A stretch of 42,550 nucleotides of DNA from Sporosarcina sp. (GCA_029257435.1 JARIBI010000140.1:1-42550), one strand, 5' to 3'. Counted from the stretch's first letter, positions 14,970-23,644 are shown. The notes: generated from the letters alone by a model not told the origin. A program made the numbers and translations.

Positions 14970-15597
14970 GGAAATCGGGACTGTACGAACAGTCCACTCA
15001 TCAGGTCAATCGATGGGACTCACTATAACAGCTGCAGAAATACTGACAGATGTCCGTTTAGGAGACAGTATTGCTGTTAACGGTACTTGTCTAACCGTGA
15101 CATCATTTACTGCCGGTCAGTTTACCGCAGACGTGATGCCTGAAACGTTTCGAACAACGTCGTTACATAACGCGAAAGCGGGTACTTCAGTAAATTTAGA
15201 ACGTGCTCTTCGCGCGGATAGTCGTTTGGGCGGCCACTTTGTTTCTGGTCATATCGACGGAACTGCGATCGTCCAAAAGTGTCAGCACATCGAGAATTCG
15301 CTTGTCATGCATTTATCACTCCCGCCTGACGGATTGAACTACGTGCTCCCGAAAGGCTCAATTGCACTCGAGGGGACGTCTTTAACAATTTTTGACGTGG
15401 CTGATGAAAGCATTTCGATTTCACTCATCCCGCATACTCAAAAAACAACGGTGCTGGCACAGCGCAAGCCAGGTGACCGTGTCAATGTGGAGTTTGATAT
15501 GCTCGCAAAATACATGTTCAACATGCTGCAGCGTCAAACTCTTTCTGAAAAACGACCTTTGAACGAGGACTTTTTGCAGCAAAACGGATTTTTATAA
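14950..15597 (+). CDS. ribE: Riboflavin synthase alpha chain
   Basis: 215 residues made of two homologous lumazine-binding halves, each starting with a related block ([12 protein letters not shown] near residue 1 and a second barrel from about residue 98). The motifs AVNGTCLTV and [14 protein letters not shown] are visible. It converts two 6,7-dimethyl-8-ribityllumazine molecules into riboflavin and the pyrimidine substrate of RibH. The ATG at 14950 is used because AAGGAAG is upstream and MFTGII is the family start. Confidence 0.96.
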   Translation: MFTGIIEEIGTVRTVHSSGQSMGLTITAAEILTDVRLGDSIAVNGTCLTVTSFTAGQFTADVMPETFRTTSLHNAKAGTSVNLERALRADSRLGGHFVSGHIDGTAIVQKCQHIENSLVMHLSLPPDGLNYVLPKGSIALEGTSLTIFDVADESISISLIPHTQKTTVLAQRKPGDRVNVEFDMLAKYMFNMLQRQTLSEKRPLNEDFLQQNGFL

Positions 15598-15614
15598 GGA
15601 AAGGGTGTTTGCTC

Positions 15615-16808
15615 ATGTTTGATACGATCGAAGAAGCGATTCAAGACTTAAAACTCGGAAAACCGATTATTGTTGTGGATGATGAAAACCGTGAAAACGA
15701 AGGCGACTTCATCTGCTTAGCAGAACACGCAACCCCTGAGATGATCAATTTCATGGCAATGAAAGGACGCGGACTCATCTGTACGCCGATCACTGAATCG
15801 AAAGCGGCCCAACTCGGGCTCCCAATGATGACCGCGCACAATACGGATGCACTCGGAACGGCATTCACAGTGAGCATCGATCACGCTGAGTCTCATACCG
15901 GTATCAGTGCATTTGAACGTTCGGAAACGATTTTAAAAATGCTTGAGCAGCAAGCAGCGCCAAGTGACTTTAAGCAGCCTGGTCACGTATTTCCGCTGGT
16001 TGCACAAAATAACGGTGTGCTCAGTCGAATTGGTCACACCGAAGCTTCCGTCGATTTGGCCAGACTTGCTGGCAGTGCGCCCGCAGCGGTCATTTGCGAA
16101 ATCATGAGCGCAGATGGTTCGATGGCTCGGGTTCCAGAGTTAAGAAAGCTTGCAGACTCAGAAGGGCTGAAATTGATCAGCATCGAGGATCTAGTTCATT
16201 ACCGTCTTGCCAATGAAACGCTCATTACACGTGAAGCTCAAGTCATGTTGCCAACGTCATTTGGTCTATTTAAGATGATTGGCTATACCGAAAAATTGAC
16301 TGGTAAAGAACATGTCGCTCTGGTTAAAGGTGATCTGACGAGCGCAGAATCTATACTGGTCAGAGTTCATTCTGAATGCTTGACTGGGGATATTTTCGGT
16401 TCTTCCAGATGCGACTGCGGTCCACAGCTCTACGCGGCGTTGCAGCAGATTGAAGACGACGGGCGCGGCGTCCTTCTTTACATGCGTCAAGAAGGACGGG
16501 GAATCGGACTCATGAATAAGTTGAAAGCGTATGAATTGCAAGAGCAAGGACTAGATACTGTCGAAGCAAACGCAGCGCTTGGATTCCCCGACGACTTACG
16601 AGACTACAGAATCAGCGCTCAAATCCTACAAGACTTAGGAGTTGCTGACGTGAGATTGCTGACGAATAACCCTAGAAAGTTGGAAGGATTAGTGGAGTAT
16701 GGACTCACAATTACAGAACGTGTTCCAATTGAGCTCCCCACACTTCCTGAAAACAAACGATATATGGAAACGAAAGTAGAAAAACTCGGTCATTTATTGA
16801 CCCTATAG
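15615..16808 (+). CDS. ribBA: Bifunctional 3,4-dihydroxy-2-butanone-4-phosphate synthase / GTP cyclohydrolase II
   Basis: 397 residues. The N-terminal half (1-200) is the DHBP synthase with [11 protein letters not shown] and [13 protein letters not shown]. The C-terminal half is GTP cyclohydrolase II with its zinc cysteines in [17 protein letters not shown], plus [19 protein letters not shown]. It supplies both branches of riboflavin synthesis. The start ATG 15615 follows AAAGGGTG. The gene lies 17 bp after ribE and 12 bp before ribH in the operon. Confidence 0.96.
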   Translation: MFDTIEEAIQDLKLGKPIIVVDDENRENEGDFICLAEHATPEMINFMAMKGRGLICTPITESKAAQLGLPMMTAHNTDALGTAFTVSIDHAESHTGISAFERSETILKMLEQQAAPSDFKQPGHVFPLVAQNNGVLSRIGHTEASVDLARLAGSAPAAVICEIMSADGSMARVPELRKLADSEGLKLISIEDLVHYRLANETLITREAQVMLPTSFGLFKMIGYTEKLTGKEHVALVKGDLTSAESILVRVHSECLTGDIFGSSRCDCGPQLYAALQQIEDDGRGVLLYMRQEGRGIGLMNKLKAYELQEQGLDTVEANAALGFPDDLRDYRISAQILQDLGVADVRLLTNNPRKLEGLVEYGLTITERVPIELPTLPENKRYMETKVEKLGHLLTL

Positions 16809-16820
16809 GAGGCAGTCGAA

Positions 16821-17288
16821 ATGGGAACTGTATATGAAGGTCATTTAGTTGGTACAGGATTAAAAATCGGAATTGTAGTCGGTCGGTTTAATGAATTCAT
16901 CACAAGCAAGCTGCTTTCTGCTGCACAAGATGCATGCAGACGCCATGGTGTTTCTGAAGAAGACATCGATCTGGCATGGGTGCCGGGTGCTTTTGAAATT
17001 CCGATGATTGCTAAAAAGATGGCGGACTCCGGCAAGTACGATGCGGTCATCACTCTTGGAACTGTTATTCGTGGAGCGACTCCACACTTTGACTATGTTT
17101 GCAGCGAAACCGCTAAAGGCGTAGCATCAGCTGGAATGCAATCAGGGATTCCAGTCATCTTTGGTGTACTGACAACGGATTCTATTGAACAATCAATTGA
17201 ACGCGCAGGAACAAAAGCCGGTAACAAAGGCTGGGATGCAGCGGTCTCTGCAATAGAAATGGCGAACTTGAATAAGCAAATTTCTTAA
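16821..17288 (+). CDS. ribH: 6,7-dimethyl-8-ribityllumazine synthase
   Basis: 155 residues, full length. Active-site blocks: [30 protein letters not shown]-like [15 protein letters not shown] and [11 protein letters not shown]. It condenses the RibD-pathway pyrimidine with dihydroxybutanone phosphate and forms the icosahedral capsid around RibE in bacilli. AGGAGG precedes the ATG. I see no convincing terminator after it; the 17289-17417 gap holds only a weak AACAAC/GTTGTT dyad. Confidence 0.96.
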   Translation: MGTVYEGHLVGTGLKIGIVVGRFNEFITSKLLSAAQDACRRHGVSEEDIDLAWVPGAFEIPMIAKKMADSGKYDAVITLGTVIRGATPHFDYVCSETAKGVASAGMQSGIPVIFGVLTTDSIEQSIERAGTKAGNKGWDAAVSAIEMANLNKQIS

Positions 17289-17417
17289 CAACGTCGGCTG
17301 AATTCTTTCAATTGCGGGTTAAGTTGTTCTGAAGTAGGATATAAGAATAACTAATAGGATGGATGCTTATAGAAATTGAGACACTTATCCGCTACTTTCT
17401 GAAGGAGGAATTCACAA

Positions 17418-17819
17418 ATGTCACTCACATATACATTTAAAACAGATCAGTTAACGAAAGAAAATATCCAACAATTATTTCTGTCTGTAGAATGGGAATC
17501 TGCTTCTCATCCAAATGATTTGTACAATGCTATTCTTAACTCTCATTCTGTTGCAACTGCATGGGACGGCGACCGGCTGATTGGACTCGCGAATGCAATT
17601 TCTGATGGATCTATGGCTGTCTACTTCCATTACGTCCTTACAGACCCAGCCTACCAAGGGCAAGGTGCAGGTAAAAAGATTATGAAGATGATGTTGGAGA
17701 AGTATCAAGATATGCACACGAAAGTACTCGTTTCGTATCCAAAAGCGGTTGGATTTTATGAGTCGCTTGGCTTTGAACCGGAAGAAACCAGTACACCGAT
17801 GTATGTATTTTCAAGCTAA
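17418..17819 (+). CDS. GNAT-family N-acetyltransferase
   Basis: 133 residues, a minimal GNAT domain. The acetyl-CoA loop is YQGQGAGKKIMKMML, preceded by strand FHYVLTDPA and followed by VGFYESLGFEPEE. Small soluble enzymes of this type acetylate amines; substrate unknown. AGGAGG is 9 nt before the ATG. It is a single gene closed by the bidirectional terminator at 17841. Confidence 0.9.
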   Translation: MSLTYTFKTDQLTKENIQQLFLSVEWESASHPNDLYNAILNSHSVATAWDGDRLIGLANAISDGSMAVYFHYVLTDPAYQGQGAGKKIMKMMLEKYQDMHTKVLVSYPKAVGFYESLGFEPEETSTPMYVFSS

Positions 17820-17840
17820 TCCCATTCATAATGAATGAAT

Positions 17841-17875
17841 AAAAAACGCATCCCTGTACAATCGGGATGCGTTTT
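17841..17875. terminator. Bidirectional terminator between the GNAT gene and queT
   Basis: AACGCATCCC, 9-nt loop, GGGATGCGTT with an A run on the left and TTTT on the right. It serves both convergent genes. Confidence 0.85.
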
Positions 17876-17876
17876 A

Positions 17877-18383
17877 TCATTTTGTGAAATCTATTTTTTT
17901 CGCTAAAGCGAGCATGATACTGCCGCCGACGGTCATAGACACAAGTTCGCCAGCGCCTACCGTAAACCATGTGATCCAAAACGGCGCGCCGTACAATAGG
18001 GTCAGCTGTCCGGCAACGGTGAACATGGAAACAGCGAAAATCGCGGCAGTCCAGACAAATTTCATTTTGTCTGACTTCAGCTTTTTGGTAGCAGCCCGGC
18101 TAATAAGCAGCACAAGAAACGTGGCTACCCCGCCAATTGGCACGTCCAGGAACCACGTTGGCGAGAAGAAGTTCGCAAGTACTACTCCCGCTGTCACTGC
18201 GATAATATATCGCTTGTGGAACAACGCCAAGTAGTTGAACATCTCCGACAGCCTTAACTGGACTGCGCCGAAACTGATGACTGCAAGCGTAAGCGTGACA
18301 GCAACATAAAGTCCCACCACTACCGCCGTTTTCGCAAGCTCTCCGACCGCAATCCGCGGACGCTCTTTTGCGAGTAACGTCAT
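17877..18383 (-). CDS. queT: QueT-family queuosine-precursor transporter (ECF S component)
   Basis: 168 residues with five to six membrane helices. The block RLSEMFNYLALFHKRYIIAV followed by GVVLANFFSPTW is diagnostic for QueT (COG4708), the substrate-binding subunit of an energy-coupling-factor importer for preQ1/queuine. The ATG at 18383 has a perfect AGGAGG 7 nt upstream. A structured leader (18384-18498) can pair its UUCCUUU with that ribosome site. The shared ECF energy module is not encoded in this window. Confidence 0.93.
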   Translation of the reverse strand: MTLLAKERPRIAVGELAKTAVVVGLYVAVTLTLAVISFGAVQLRLSEMFNYLALFHKRYIIAVTAGVVLANFFSPTWFLDVPIGGVATFLVLLISRAATKKLKSDKMKFVWTAAIFAVSMFTVAGQLTLLYGAPFWITWFTVGAGELVSMTVGGSIMLALAKKIDFTK

Positions 18384-18498
18384 GTATAGTCCTCCTTTGT
18401 AAAACAGCAAAATTGCTGTTTTAGTAATAACTGCGACCAAAGGAAGAAGAAGCCGATTGCTTCGTCAAAAAGTGCCGCAGTGCAGGTTAAAAACCTGC
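18384..18498 (-). ncRNA. Candidate preQ1-II-like riboswitch in the queT leader
   Basis: On the minus strand, 5' to 3': a small hairpin GCAGGTT/AACCTGC (18498-18482), then P2 5' strand ACUGCGGC (18481-18474), then a loop with an inner GAAGC/GCUUC hairpin. The anti-ribosome-site segment UUCCUUUG (18445-18438) follows, then P2 3' strand GUCGCAGU (18437-18430) and joining UAUUACU (18429-18423). Next come hairpin P4 AAAACAGCAA/UUGCUGUUUU (18422-18401), then ACAAAGGAGG. This is the order of the preQ1-II class (embedded hairpin, pairing of the loop with AAAGGAG), which is known upstream of COG4708 genes. The loop insertion is unusual. Class assignment is inference. Confidence 0.6.
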
Positions 18499-18504
18499 TT
18501 GCCC

Positions 18505-18533
18505 AGTATAGCAGAATTCATGCGTCCTGAAAA
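18505..18533 (-). promoter_or_regulatory. Promoter of queT
   Basis: Extended -10 TGCTATACT (-10 box at 18510-18505) with TTTTCA 17 bp upstream on the minus strand. Predicted start near 18498, directly at the first hairpin of the leader. Confidence 0.6.
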
Positions 18534-18536
18534 TGG

Positions 18537-19292
18537 TTACTTAGCCGTCCAGCCGCCGTCAATGGGAATGACCGTTCCGTGAATGTAATCGGAAGCAACT
18601 CCCGCTAAATAAAGCATCAACTTCGCGACTTCTTCAGGTTGTGCCCAGCGACCTGCGGGTGTTTCGTCAGCAACCCACTCTGCCATTTTCCCATCGCCTT
18701 CAAAGTCAGCAGCATTCATCGGTGTTTGAATCGCACCTGGCGCAATTGCATTGGCACGAACTCCTTCTCGGCAATAATCGAGATCCACTTGTTTTGTATA
18801 ACCGACCACTGCATGTTTAGAAGCGGTATACGCTGCTCCACCACCGCCGCCTACTAGTCCAGCAATGGAAGCCATGTTTACCAACACGCCGGATTTCCTC
18901 TTGAGCATATAGGGCAAAATCGCATTCGTCACAAGGAACATTCCTTTTATATTGGTGTTCATAATTCGATCCCATAACGCTTCATCGGTATCTAACGTTT
19001 TTGCAAATCCATCAAGCACACCAGCTGTATTGCACAGAATGTCAATGTGTTCAAAAGCATCGATTGCTCGGCTTACTGCTTCAGTAACATTAGTCTGGCT
19101 ACTCACGCTTCCTCTGCTGTACCGATAGTTTGCCGGATACTGAATTGCTAGTTTTTCCAGTCCAGCTTGATCGACATCTAAGCCGTAGACTGATGCACCG
19201 TTTTCTAGAAATGCATTTGCTTGGGCGAACCCAATTCCTGAGGCTGCACCTGTGATGAACACCGTTTTCCCTTTAAATTCACTTTGTATCAT
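18537..19292 (-). CDS. Short-chain dehydrogenase/reductase (SDR)
   Basis: 251 residues. The NAD(P) site is TGAASGIGFAQA, followed by the adenine-pocket NTAGVLDG, the catalytic Ser in VNMASIAG and the YTASK pair (Tyr/Lys). The C-terminal block is VIPIDGGWTAK. This is a classical FabG-like SDR; an acidic residue after the second strand (YGLDVDQAG) suggests NAD(H) preference. The ATG 19292 is 9 nt after GGAGGA. It lies after the DUF2829 terminator, so it is probably a separate or read-through unit. Substrate unknown. Confidence 0.9.
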   Translation of the reverse strand: MIQSEFKGKTVFITGAASGIGFAQANAFLENGASVYGLDVDQAGLEKLAIQYPANYRYSRGSVSSQTNVTEAVSRAIDAFEHIDILCNTAGVLDGFAKTLDTDEALWDRIMNTNIKGMFLVTNAILPYMLKRKSGVLVNMASIAGLVGGGGGAAYTASKHAVVGYTKQVDLDYCREGVRANAIAPGAIQTPMNAADFEGDGKMAEWVADETPAGRWAQPEEVAKLMLYLAGVASDYIHGTVIPIDGGWTAK

Positions 19293-19310
19293 TGTTGGAT
19301 TCCTCCATTC

Positions 19311-19337
19311 AAAAAGCTCATGATTGCTCATGAGCTT
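19311..19337 (-). terminator. Terminator after the DUF2829 gene
   Basis: AAGCTCATGA, 4-nt loop, TCATGAGCTT followed by TTT on the minus strand; it lies just before the SDR ribosome site and so could attenuate read-through into it. Confidence 0.65.
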
Positions 19338-19347
19338 GTGTGTTCAC

Positions 19348-19572
19348 TTATTCTACAATCGACCAGTCTTCCGCTAACAGATCGCATACCGTCGGTGTAA
19401 ACATCGTATAGCCTTCACCAGTTACATTGATGACGAAATATGGATTCATCTTTTCCCCATCCAGCTTTTCAGCTTCTACAAGTTTCACATAAAGTTCAGC
19501 ACCGCCCCATCCATTCCGAATGACGTTGTCGCCTGCTTTTAGACGCGGTAAAATCTCTTCAAATGTCATCAT
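19348..19572 (-). CDS. DUF2829 domain protein
   Basis: 74 residues, the normal size. The signature is an early TFEEILPRLKAG, then RNGWGG and the closing TVCDLLAEDWSIVE. These small proteins are common in Firmicutes and their phages; the role is unknown. AAGGGTG precedes the start. It follows the HxlR gene with an 18-bp gap, so the two likely share a transcript. Confidence 0.85.
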   Translation of the reverse strand: MMTFEEILPRLKAGDNVIRNGWGGAELYVKLVEAEKLDGEKMNPYFVINVTGEGYTMFTPTVCDLLAEDWSIVE

Positions 19573-19590
19573 GCATTCACCCTTTCAGAT

Positions 19591-19968
19591 TTAAGATTCA
19601 CTTTCTGGTTTCGACTGTGTACAGCCACCATTCATTTTCACCCATGTTAAAATTGAACGGATGACTGGATCGAATGCTATTCCTTGTTCCGTTAGTTCGT
19701 ATTCGACTTTGCGGGATGCCGGTAATGTACGCTTCACTGCAAAACCATGCGCTTCCAATTCTTTTAAACGTTCAGTCAGCAGCCGGTCTGATATGCCTTC
19801 AATCTCCGCAGCTAATTCGTGATAACGTTTCGGTCCATCCATTAAATGATAAATGATGATACCCATCCATCTTTTCCCGATAAATTCGATTGTTGCGTGA
19901 AAGCTGTCGCAAGCTGCTTGTCCATTTTGCTGTGTCGATTGAATAAGTTCGCCGGTTTTTTTCATCAT
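19591..19968 (-). CDS. HxlR-family winged-helix regulator
   Basis: 125 residues. Typical HxlR layout: an early Cys (QAACDSFHATIEFIGKRW), then IIYHLMDGPKRYHELAAEIE, GISDRLLTERLKELEAHG and a wing RKVEYELTEQG. The N-terminal Cys20 matches the redox/electrophile-sensing cysteine of YodB/HypR-type members. It is divergent from a nitroreductase gene, and two dyads in the shared promoter region (20024-20068) are its likely sites. The analogous Bacillus HypR controls a nitroreductase, which supports a quinone/disulfide-stress role (inference). Confidence 0.92.
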   Translation of the reverse strand: MMKKTGELIQSTQQNGQAACDSFHATIEFIGKRWMGIIIYHLMDGPKRYHELAAEIEGISDRLLTERLKELEAHGFAVKRTLPASRKVEYELTEQGIAFDPVIRSILTWVKMNGGCTQSKPESES

Positions 19969-19995
19969 TAAAACCCCTATTCTTTAGTTAATTCC

Positions 19996-20068
19996 ACTTT
20001 ACCATAGTCATAGTTGACAAACAAGCTTACCAATAGTAAGCTAAATTCTGTACTTACTAAAGGTAAGT
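19996..20068. promoter_or_regulatory. Divergent promoters with two HxlR-type operators
   Basis: Site 1 is AGCTTAC-CAATA-GTAAGCT (20024-20042) and site 2 is ACTTAC-TAAAG-GTAAGT (20052-20068), centres 27 bp apart. The + promoter is TTGACA (20014-20019), 17-bp spacer, TAAGCT, so site 1 covers its -10 box. The minus promoter is TTGTTT (20024-20019), 17-bp spacer, TAAAGT (20001-19996). The TTAC-N5-GTAA arms resemble YodB/HypR boxes. Confidence 0.7.
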
Positions 20069-20102
20069 TGAATTCAAATGAATCCACAAAGGAGTTTTTC
20101 AT

Positions 20103-20729
20103 ATGACAGAACTATTTGCACCCCTATCAGAAGTTATTCACGCTCGTAAATCCGTACGGAAATTCGATTCGGACTATCAGATTGCACCAGAAGTGATTGA
20201 AGAGATGCTGCAAGAAGCAACACTTGCTCCTTCTTCAAGTAACCTGCAGCCTTGGCGTTTCATCGTCATCCAAGACGACGAAGCGAAAAAGAAAATTAAA
20301 GAGTTCTCATTTAACCAAGAGCAAATGGAAACTTCTTCTGCCATCATCGCAGTCGTTGGTGACACAGAAATGTATCACAATATCGATGAAATCTATTTAT
20401 CAAATTTAGAAGCCGGCAACATTGATGAAGTGAATGTCCAGCGACAAATTGATAATGCTAAGGCTCTTTATCCGAATGCCCCTGCAGACGCACGTTTAAC
20501 GATTGCTGCATTCGATGCTGGTCTTGTTTCCATGCAATTCATGTTGATTGCAAAAGCAAAAGGCTACGACACAGTTCCTATGGGCGGGTTCGATAAAGCA
20601 CAATTTGCTAAAGAATTTAACTTGGAAGACCGTTACGCTCCACTCGTGCTGATTGCGCTTGGTAAAGCAGCTGCACCTGCATATGGGTCAACTCGCCTGC
20701 CTCTTGAAAAAATCACATCATTTGTATAA
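20103..20729 (+). CDS. Nitroreductase-family oxidoreductase (FMN)
   Basis: 208 residues. Nitroreductase fold: FMN contacts RKSVRKFDSD at the start, APSSSNLQPWRFIVI, and a C-terminal GGFDKAQFAKEFNL followed by LVLIALGKA. These enzymes use NAD(P)H to reduce quinones or nitro compounds in two-electron steps. AAGGAG precedes the ATG. The gene is divergent from, and presumably repressed by, the HxlR regulator. Confidence 0.93.
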   Translation: MTELFAPLSEVIHARKSVRKFDSDYQIAPEVIEEMLQEATLAPSSSNLQPWRFIVIQDDEAKKKIKEFSFNQEQMETSSAIIAVVGDTEMYHNIDEIYLSNLEAGNIDEVNVQRQIDNAKALYPNAPADARLTIAAFDAGLVSMQFMLIAKAKGYDTVPMGGFDKAQFAKEFNLEDRYAPLVLIALGKAAAPAYGSTRLPLEKITSFV

Positions 20730-20740
20730 GTGTAAAATTA

Positions 20741-20768
20741 AACGCATCCATCGTTTGGGTGCGTTTTT
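20741..20768 (+). terminator. Terminator of the nitroreductase gene
   Basis: AACGCATCC, 7-nt loop, GGGTGCGTT followed by TTTT. Confidence 0.8.
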
Positions 20769-20810
20769 GTACGGACACATTAATCTTCCTCTCTCCATCA
20801 GTTACACCTG

Positions 20811-20848
20811 AAAAAACAGCCTGCATCGTCAACTGACGATGCAGGCTG
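20811..20848 (-). terminator. Terminator of the NAD(P)-binding protein gene
   Basis: A 15-bp stem (CAGCCTGCATCGTCA and its complement) followed by TTTTTT on the minus strand. Confidence 0.88.
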
Positions 20849-20855
20849 TCACTAA

Positions 20856-22304
20856 TTATGGAGTATCTTCGACTGTTAAATTTCGCACATACTGACGATC
20901 TTGTTCACTGACACTCAATCGGTTCATATGTTTTCGGAATGCACTCATAACAAATGCATGCATATTTGCTTGAGTAACGTAGTAGACAAACCACGGAAGT
21001 GATGGCAAGTAGTCGTGAATTGCAATAATGGCTTCATTTGCACCTGGGATTTTACGGAACTCCATTCGTCCCCGTTCATTCGCTTGGTCATCCAGCAGAA
21101 AACCGCCTGTTATGTAATACAGCGCGCGGTCTTCTGTGCTGCGTTCACCGGAATACGATAATTCCAGCAGCGTCCGATTGCCCAGGAATCCTATTTTACA
21201 ATTTAAATCACTATCTACCGTCGTATGTACCCACGGATTTAAGAACGTCTCTAACCATTTTACGTAATAACGTGCAGCCTCATCTGCCGTCCATCCATGC
21301 GGCAATTTAATCCGCTGAACTGAGCGAACGTCTTGCTTCAATGGACCCAATGTTGGCAATAGCGGCGTGGCTTTCTTTTCGTTCTTAGTATCTGCATCTA
21401 AGGCGAGTTGTGCCGCAGCTTTAAACGGGGTCTGCCCATTACTAATACCTGCTACAGTATGACTTTTATGGACGATCATCGGATGCTTCAAGCTTTCCAC
21501 AAGTGGATACACCATCTCTTTTGGAGTATTCGTGACGAGTCTAAGCCACAATCTTGAAAGGGTTAACGAGAAAAATGGCACGTTGATCATCTTGGGGTTT
21601 TTTCCCATCACGTTAGCGGTCGCTTTCATCATCGTTCGATACGACATCACATCTGGCCCTCCGACATCTATTGAGCGGTCTTGCAAATCAAAGTCCATAA
21701 TAATAGACGTTAATGCCGTTAACACATCTTTCAGCGCAACTGGCTGAGTCTTTGTGCTCGTCCACTTCGGCAAAATCATAATCGGCAGTCGTTTCACAAG
21801 CTTCGACAAGATGGGAAATGATGAGCCTTTTGGTCCGACTATCAAGCCTGCCCGAAGTGCGGTCACAGGTACATCATAAGCACGCAAAACCCGTTCCACT
21901 TCCAACCGGCTTCTCAAGTGCTGGGAGAGTTTCGATTCGTGTTCCTCAGGAATGATCCCGCTCAAATAGACAATTTGCTGAATACCTTGACGTTTTGCGG
22001 CTTGCGCAAAGTTATCCGCCAAAATTACGTCCATGTCTTCAAAGTTACCTTGAGTCAATTTTGCGGATTTCATCATTGAATGGACTAGATAGACTGCAAT
22101 GTCTGCACCTTCTAACCCCTTTTCCGCATCTTTCATCGAAAACAAATCACACGAACGCCATTTTACATCATCTGTATCTTGACGGCTCCCCCCGTTTCGA
22201 GATAGTCCAATTACAGTTGCTTTCCCTTTTAAACAATCTAACAAGTTATGGCCAATATATCCGCTTGCTCCCGCAATTGCTATGACCGGTTTTCTTTTTG
22301 CCAC
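20856..22304 (-). CDS. NAD(P)-binding SDR-like protein with DUF2867 C-terminal domain
   Basis: 482 residues. The N-terminal half (1-290) is an atypical/extended SDR (NmrA/epimerase-like) with AGASGYIGHNLLDCL, VYLVHSMM, IVYLSGIIP and LRAGLIVGPKGSSFP. The C-terminal half (about 320-475) has DEAARYYVKWLETFL, GNRTLLELSYSG and RMEFRKIPGANEAIIAIHDY, as in DUF2867 proteins such as the YbjT type. The catalytic YxxxK is not evident, so it may bind rather than turn over a substrate. Function unknown. It is a single gene with its own strong terminator. Confidence 0.85.
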   Translation of the reverse strand: MAKRKPVIAIAGASGYIGHNLLDCLKGKATVIGLSRNGGSRQDTDDVKWRSCDLFSMKDAEKGLEGADIAVYLVHSMMKSAKLTQGNFEDMDVILADNFAQAAKRQGIQQIVYLSGIIPEEHESKLSQHLRSRLEVERVLRAYDVPVTALRAGLIVGPKGSSFPILSKLVKRLPIMILPKWTSTKTQPVALKDVLTALTSIIMDFDLQDRSIDVGGPDVMSYRTMMKATANVMGKNPKMINVPFFSLTLSRLWLRLVTNTPKEMVYPLVESLKHPMIVHKSHTVAGISNGQTPFKAAAQLALDADTKNEKKATPLLPTLGPLKQDVRSVQRIKLPHGWTADEAARYYVKWLETFLNPWVHTTVDSDLNCKIGFLGNRTLLELSYSGERSTEDRALYYITGGFLLDDQANERGRMEFRKIPGANEAIIAIHDYLPSLPWFVYYVTQANMHAFVMSAFRKHMNRLSVSEQDRQYVRNLTVEDTP

Positions 22305-22411
22305 ATAATCCGCCTCCTTGGTCCATCAATCTATTTCTCTGTACCCTTGCCCCCGTCTCTTTAAGCCTTCATCTCTTTATGGTTCACTTGCTTTAATTCC
22401 AAAATGGCAGA

Positions 22412-22440
22412 TTGAAAGTTCTTACTTCTTTAAGTATACT
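22412..22440 (+). promoter_or_regulatory. Promoter of the broken GNAT gene
   Basis: TTGAAA (22412-22417), 17-bp spacer, TATACT (22435-22440), 28 bp before the start codon. Confidence 0.65.
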
Positions 22441-22467
22441 CAATTCATTATGAGAAGGGGTGTCTCT

Positions 22468-23322
22468 ATGAAATTATTGACGTACGATGATCCGTTAGCA
22501 TTTGCTTGTAAAGCAGAACCGATTTTATCTGAAGGAGAGGACGTATACAGTCTATTTAATGGGGTCTTGCAAGCCATTAAAGCAGGTAAGGTGAAAGACC
22601 CGTTCATGGCTACAGTTGAACTGGATGGCTGCGTGATTGCGCTGTTCCAAATGACGCCCCCTTTTCCGCTCAATATGATTTTTACGGATGAACGGCACAT
22701 GGATTCAGCAATTGACAGTCTAGCAGAGTATTTACTGTCCAATAAAATTGAACCGCCTTCCATCATTAGTCTAAAGCCGTGGGCAGAGCGATTCGCAGAT
22801 AGTTGGACAGCTAAGACCGGTCAGTCCTCCAAAGTCATTATGGATCAAGGGCTTTATCGGCTGGATAACGTGAATGAGACTCTTGAAAAAAGTCCCGGTA
22901 ACTACAGGTTGGCTGAAGACTCAGACAGCGCCCTGCTGGAAGAATGGTAAGTCGGGTTCATAGTGGATACGAATATGCCGGAAGCCACTCCTGACCAGGC
23001 CGCGGAGTGGGTGGCACGGGCTGTCGAACTTCAGGAAATTGTGCTGTGGGAAGATAATGGAGTCCCTGTTGCCTGTGCCAAACGGGCAAGACCAACCCAG
23101 AACAGCATCACTGTCTCCTTCGTCTACACCCCGCCCGAATCCCGTCGAAAAGGGTATGCACGGACACTCGTTGCTGATTTTTCCAAGGATTTGTTAAGCG
23201 ACTATCAATTCTGCATGCTCTATACAGATATGATGAACCCTACATCTAATAAGATCTATCAGGAAGTCGGATACCGGAAGATTGCAGATTCTGCACAGTT
23301 AGGGTTTGAAGCGAGGGATTAA
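22468..23322 (+). pseudogene. GNAT acetyltransferase interrupted by one in-frame TAA
   Basis: Two open segments, 22468-22950 and 22963-23322, are in the same frame and separated only by TAA at 22948-22950 (LLEEW, stop, VGFIVDTN). Joined, they give about 283 residues with a complete C-terminal GNAT core: VSFVYTPPESRRKGYARTLV for acetyl-CoA binding and NKIYQEVGYRKI at the end. The N-terminal half is the usual extra domain. Promoter and ribosome site (AAGGGGTG) are intact, so the stop is recent, a sequencing error, or read through. The second half could restart at ATG 22978 or the GTG 22963. Confidence 0.8.
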
Positions 23323-23388
23323 AATATGAAGTCAGCTACTGGCGATTAACTGATATGATTTGATTTTTGGACAGGCAGGTTGTGCGTC

Positions 23389-23550
23389 TTAATGAGCGGG
23401 GTCTTGCTCCGAACGAGCGGGTCGCCGGCCGAATTGAGCGGGTTGCTCACGTTAATGAGCGGGGTCTTGCTCGAAACGAGCGGGTCGCTCGCGTTAATGA
23501 GCGGGTTGCCAGCCGAAACGAGTGAATCGCCGGTCCAATCGAGCGCTTAT
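23389..23550 (+). repeat. Tandem array 2: about 8 degenerate units of about 21 bp
   Basis: About eight units share AATGAGCGGG or AACGAGCGGG, with linkers such as GTCTTGCTCCG or TCGCCGGCCG; the last two are decayed (AACGAGTGAATC, AATCGAGCGC). Period is 20-22 bp. It has the same core and + orientation as arrays 1 and 3, but here the flanking genes are also on the + strand. The array fills most of the 23323-23684 gap. Confidence 0.85.
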
Positions 23551-23601
23551 CGTAACTCGTCACTTCACTCAACCAATCTGACCCCTTCATTTTGCTCGAA
23601 G

Positions 23602-23644
23602 TTGACACTTTCTATTAGACCAGTCATTTGCTAAAGTTTAGCAA
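23602..23644 (+). promoter_or_regulatory. Possible promoter with a 17-bp dyad before the S-component gene
   Basis: TTGACA lies at 23602-23607. The perfect dyad TTGCTAAA-G-TTTAGCAA (23628-23644) sits where the -10 box and start would be. No good -10 hexamer is seen, so the promoter is uncertain; the dyad itself is clear. Confidence 0.4.

Noticed and set aside
18384..18498. preQ1-I riboswitch upstream of queT
   Set aside because: The short preQ1-I consensus with its A-rich tail is absent; the layout fits the class II type better.
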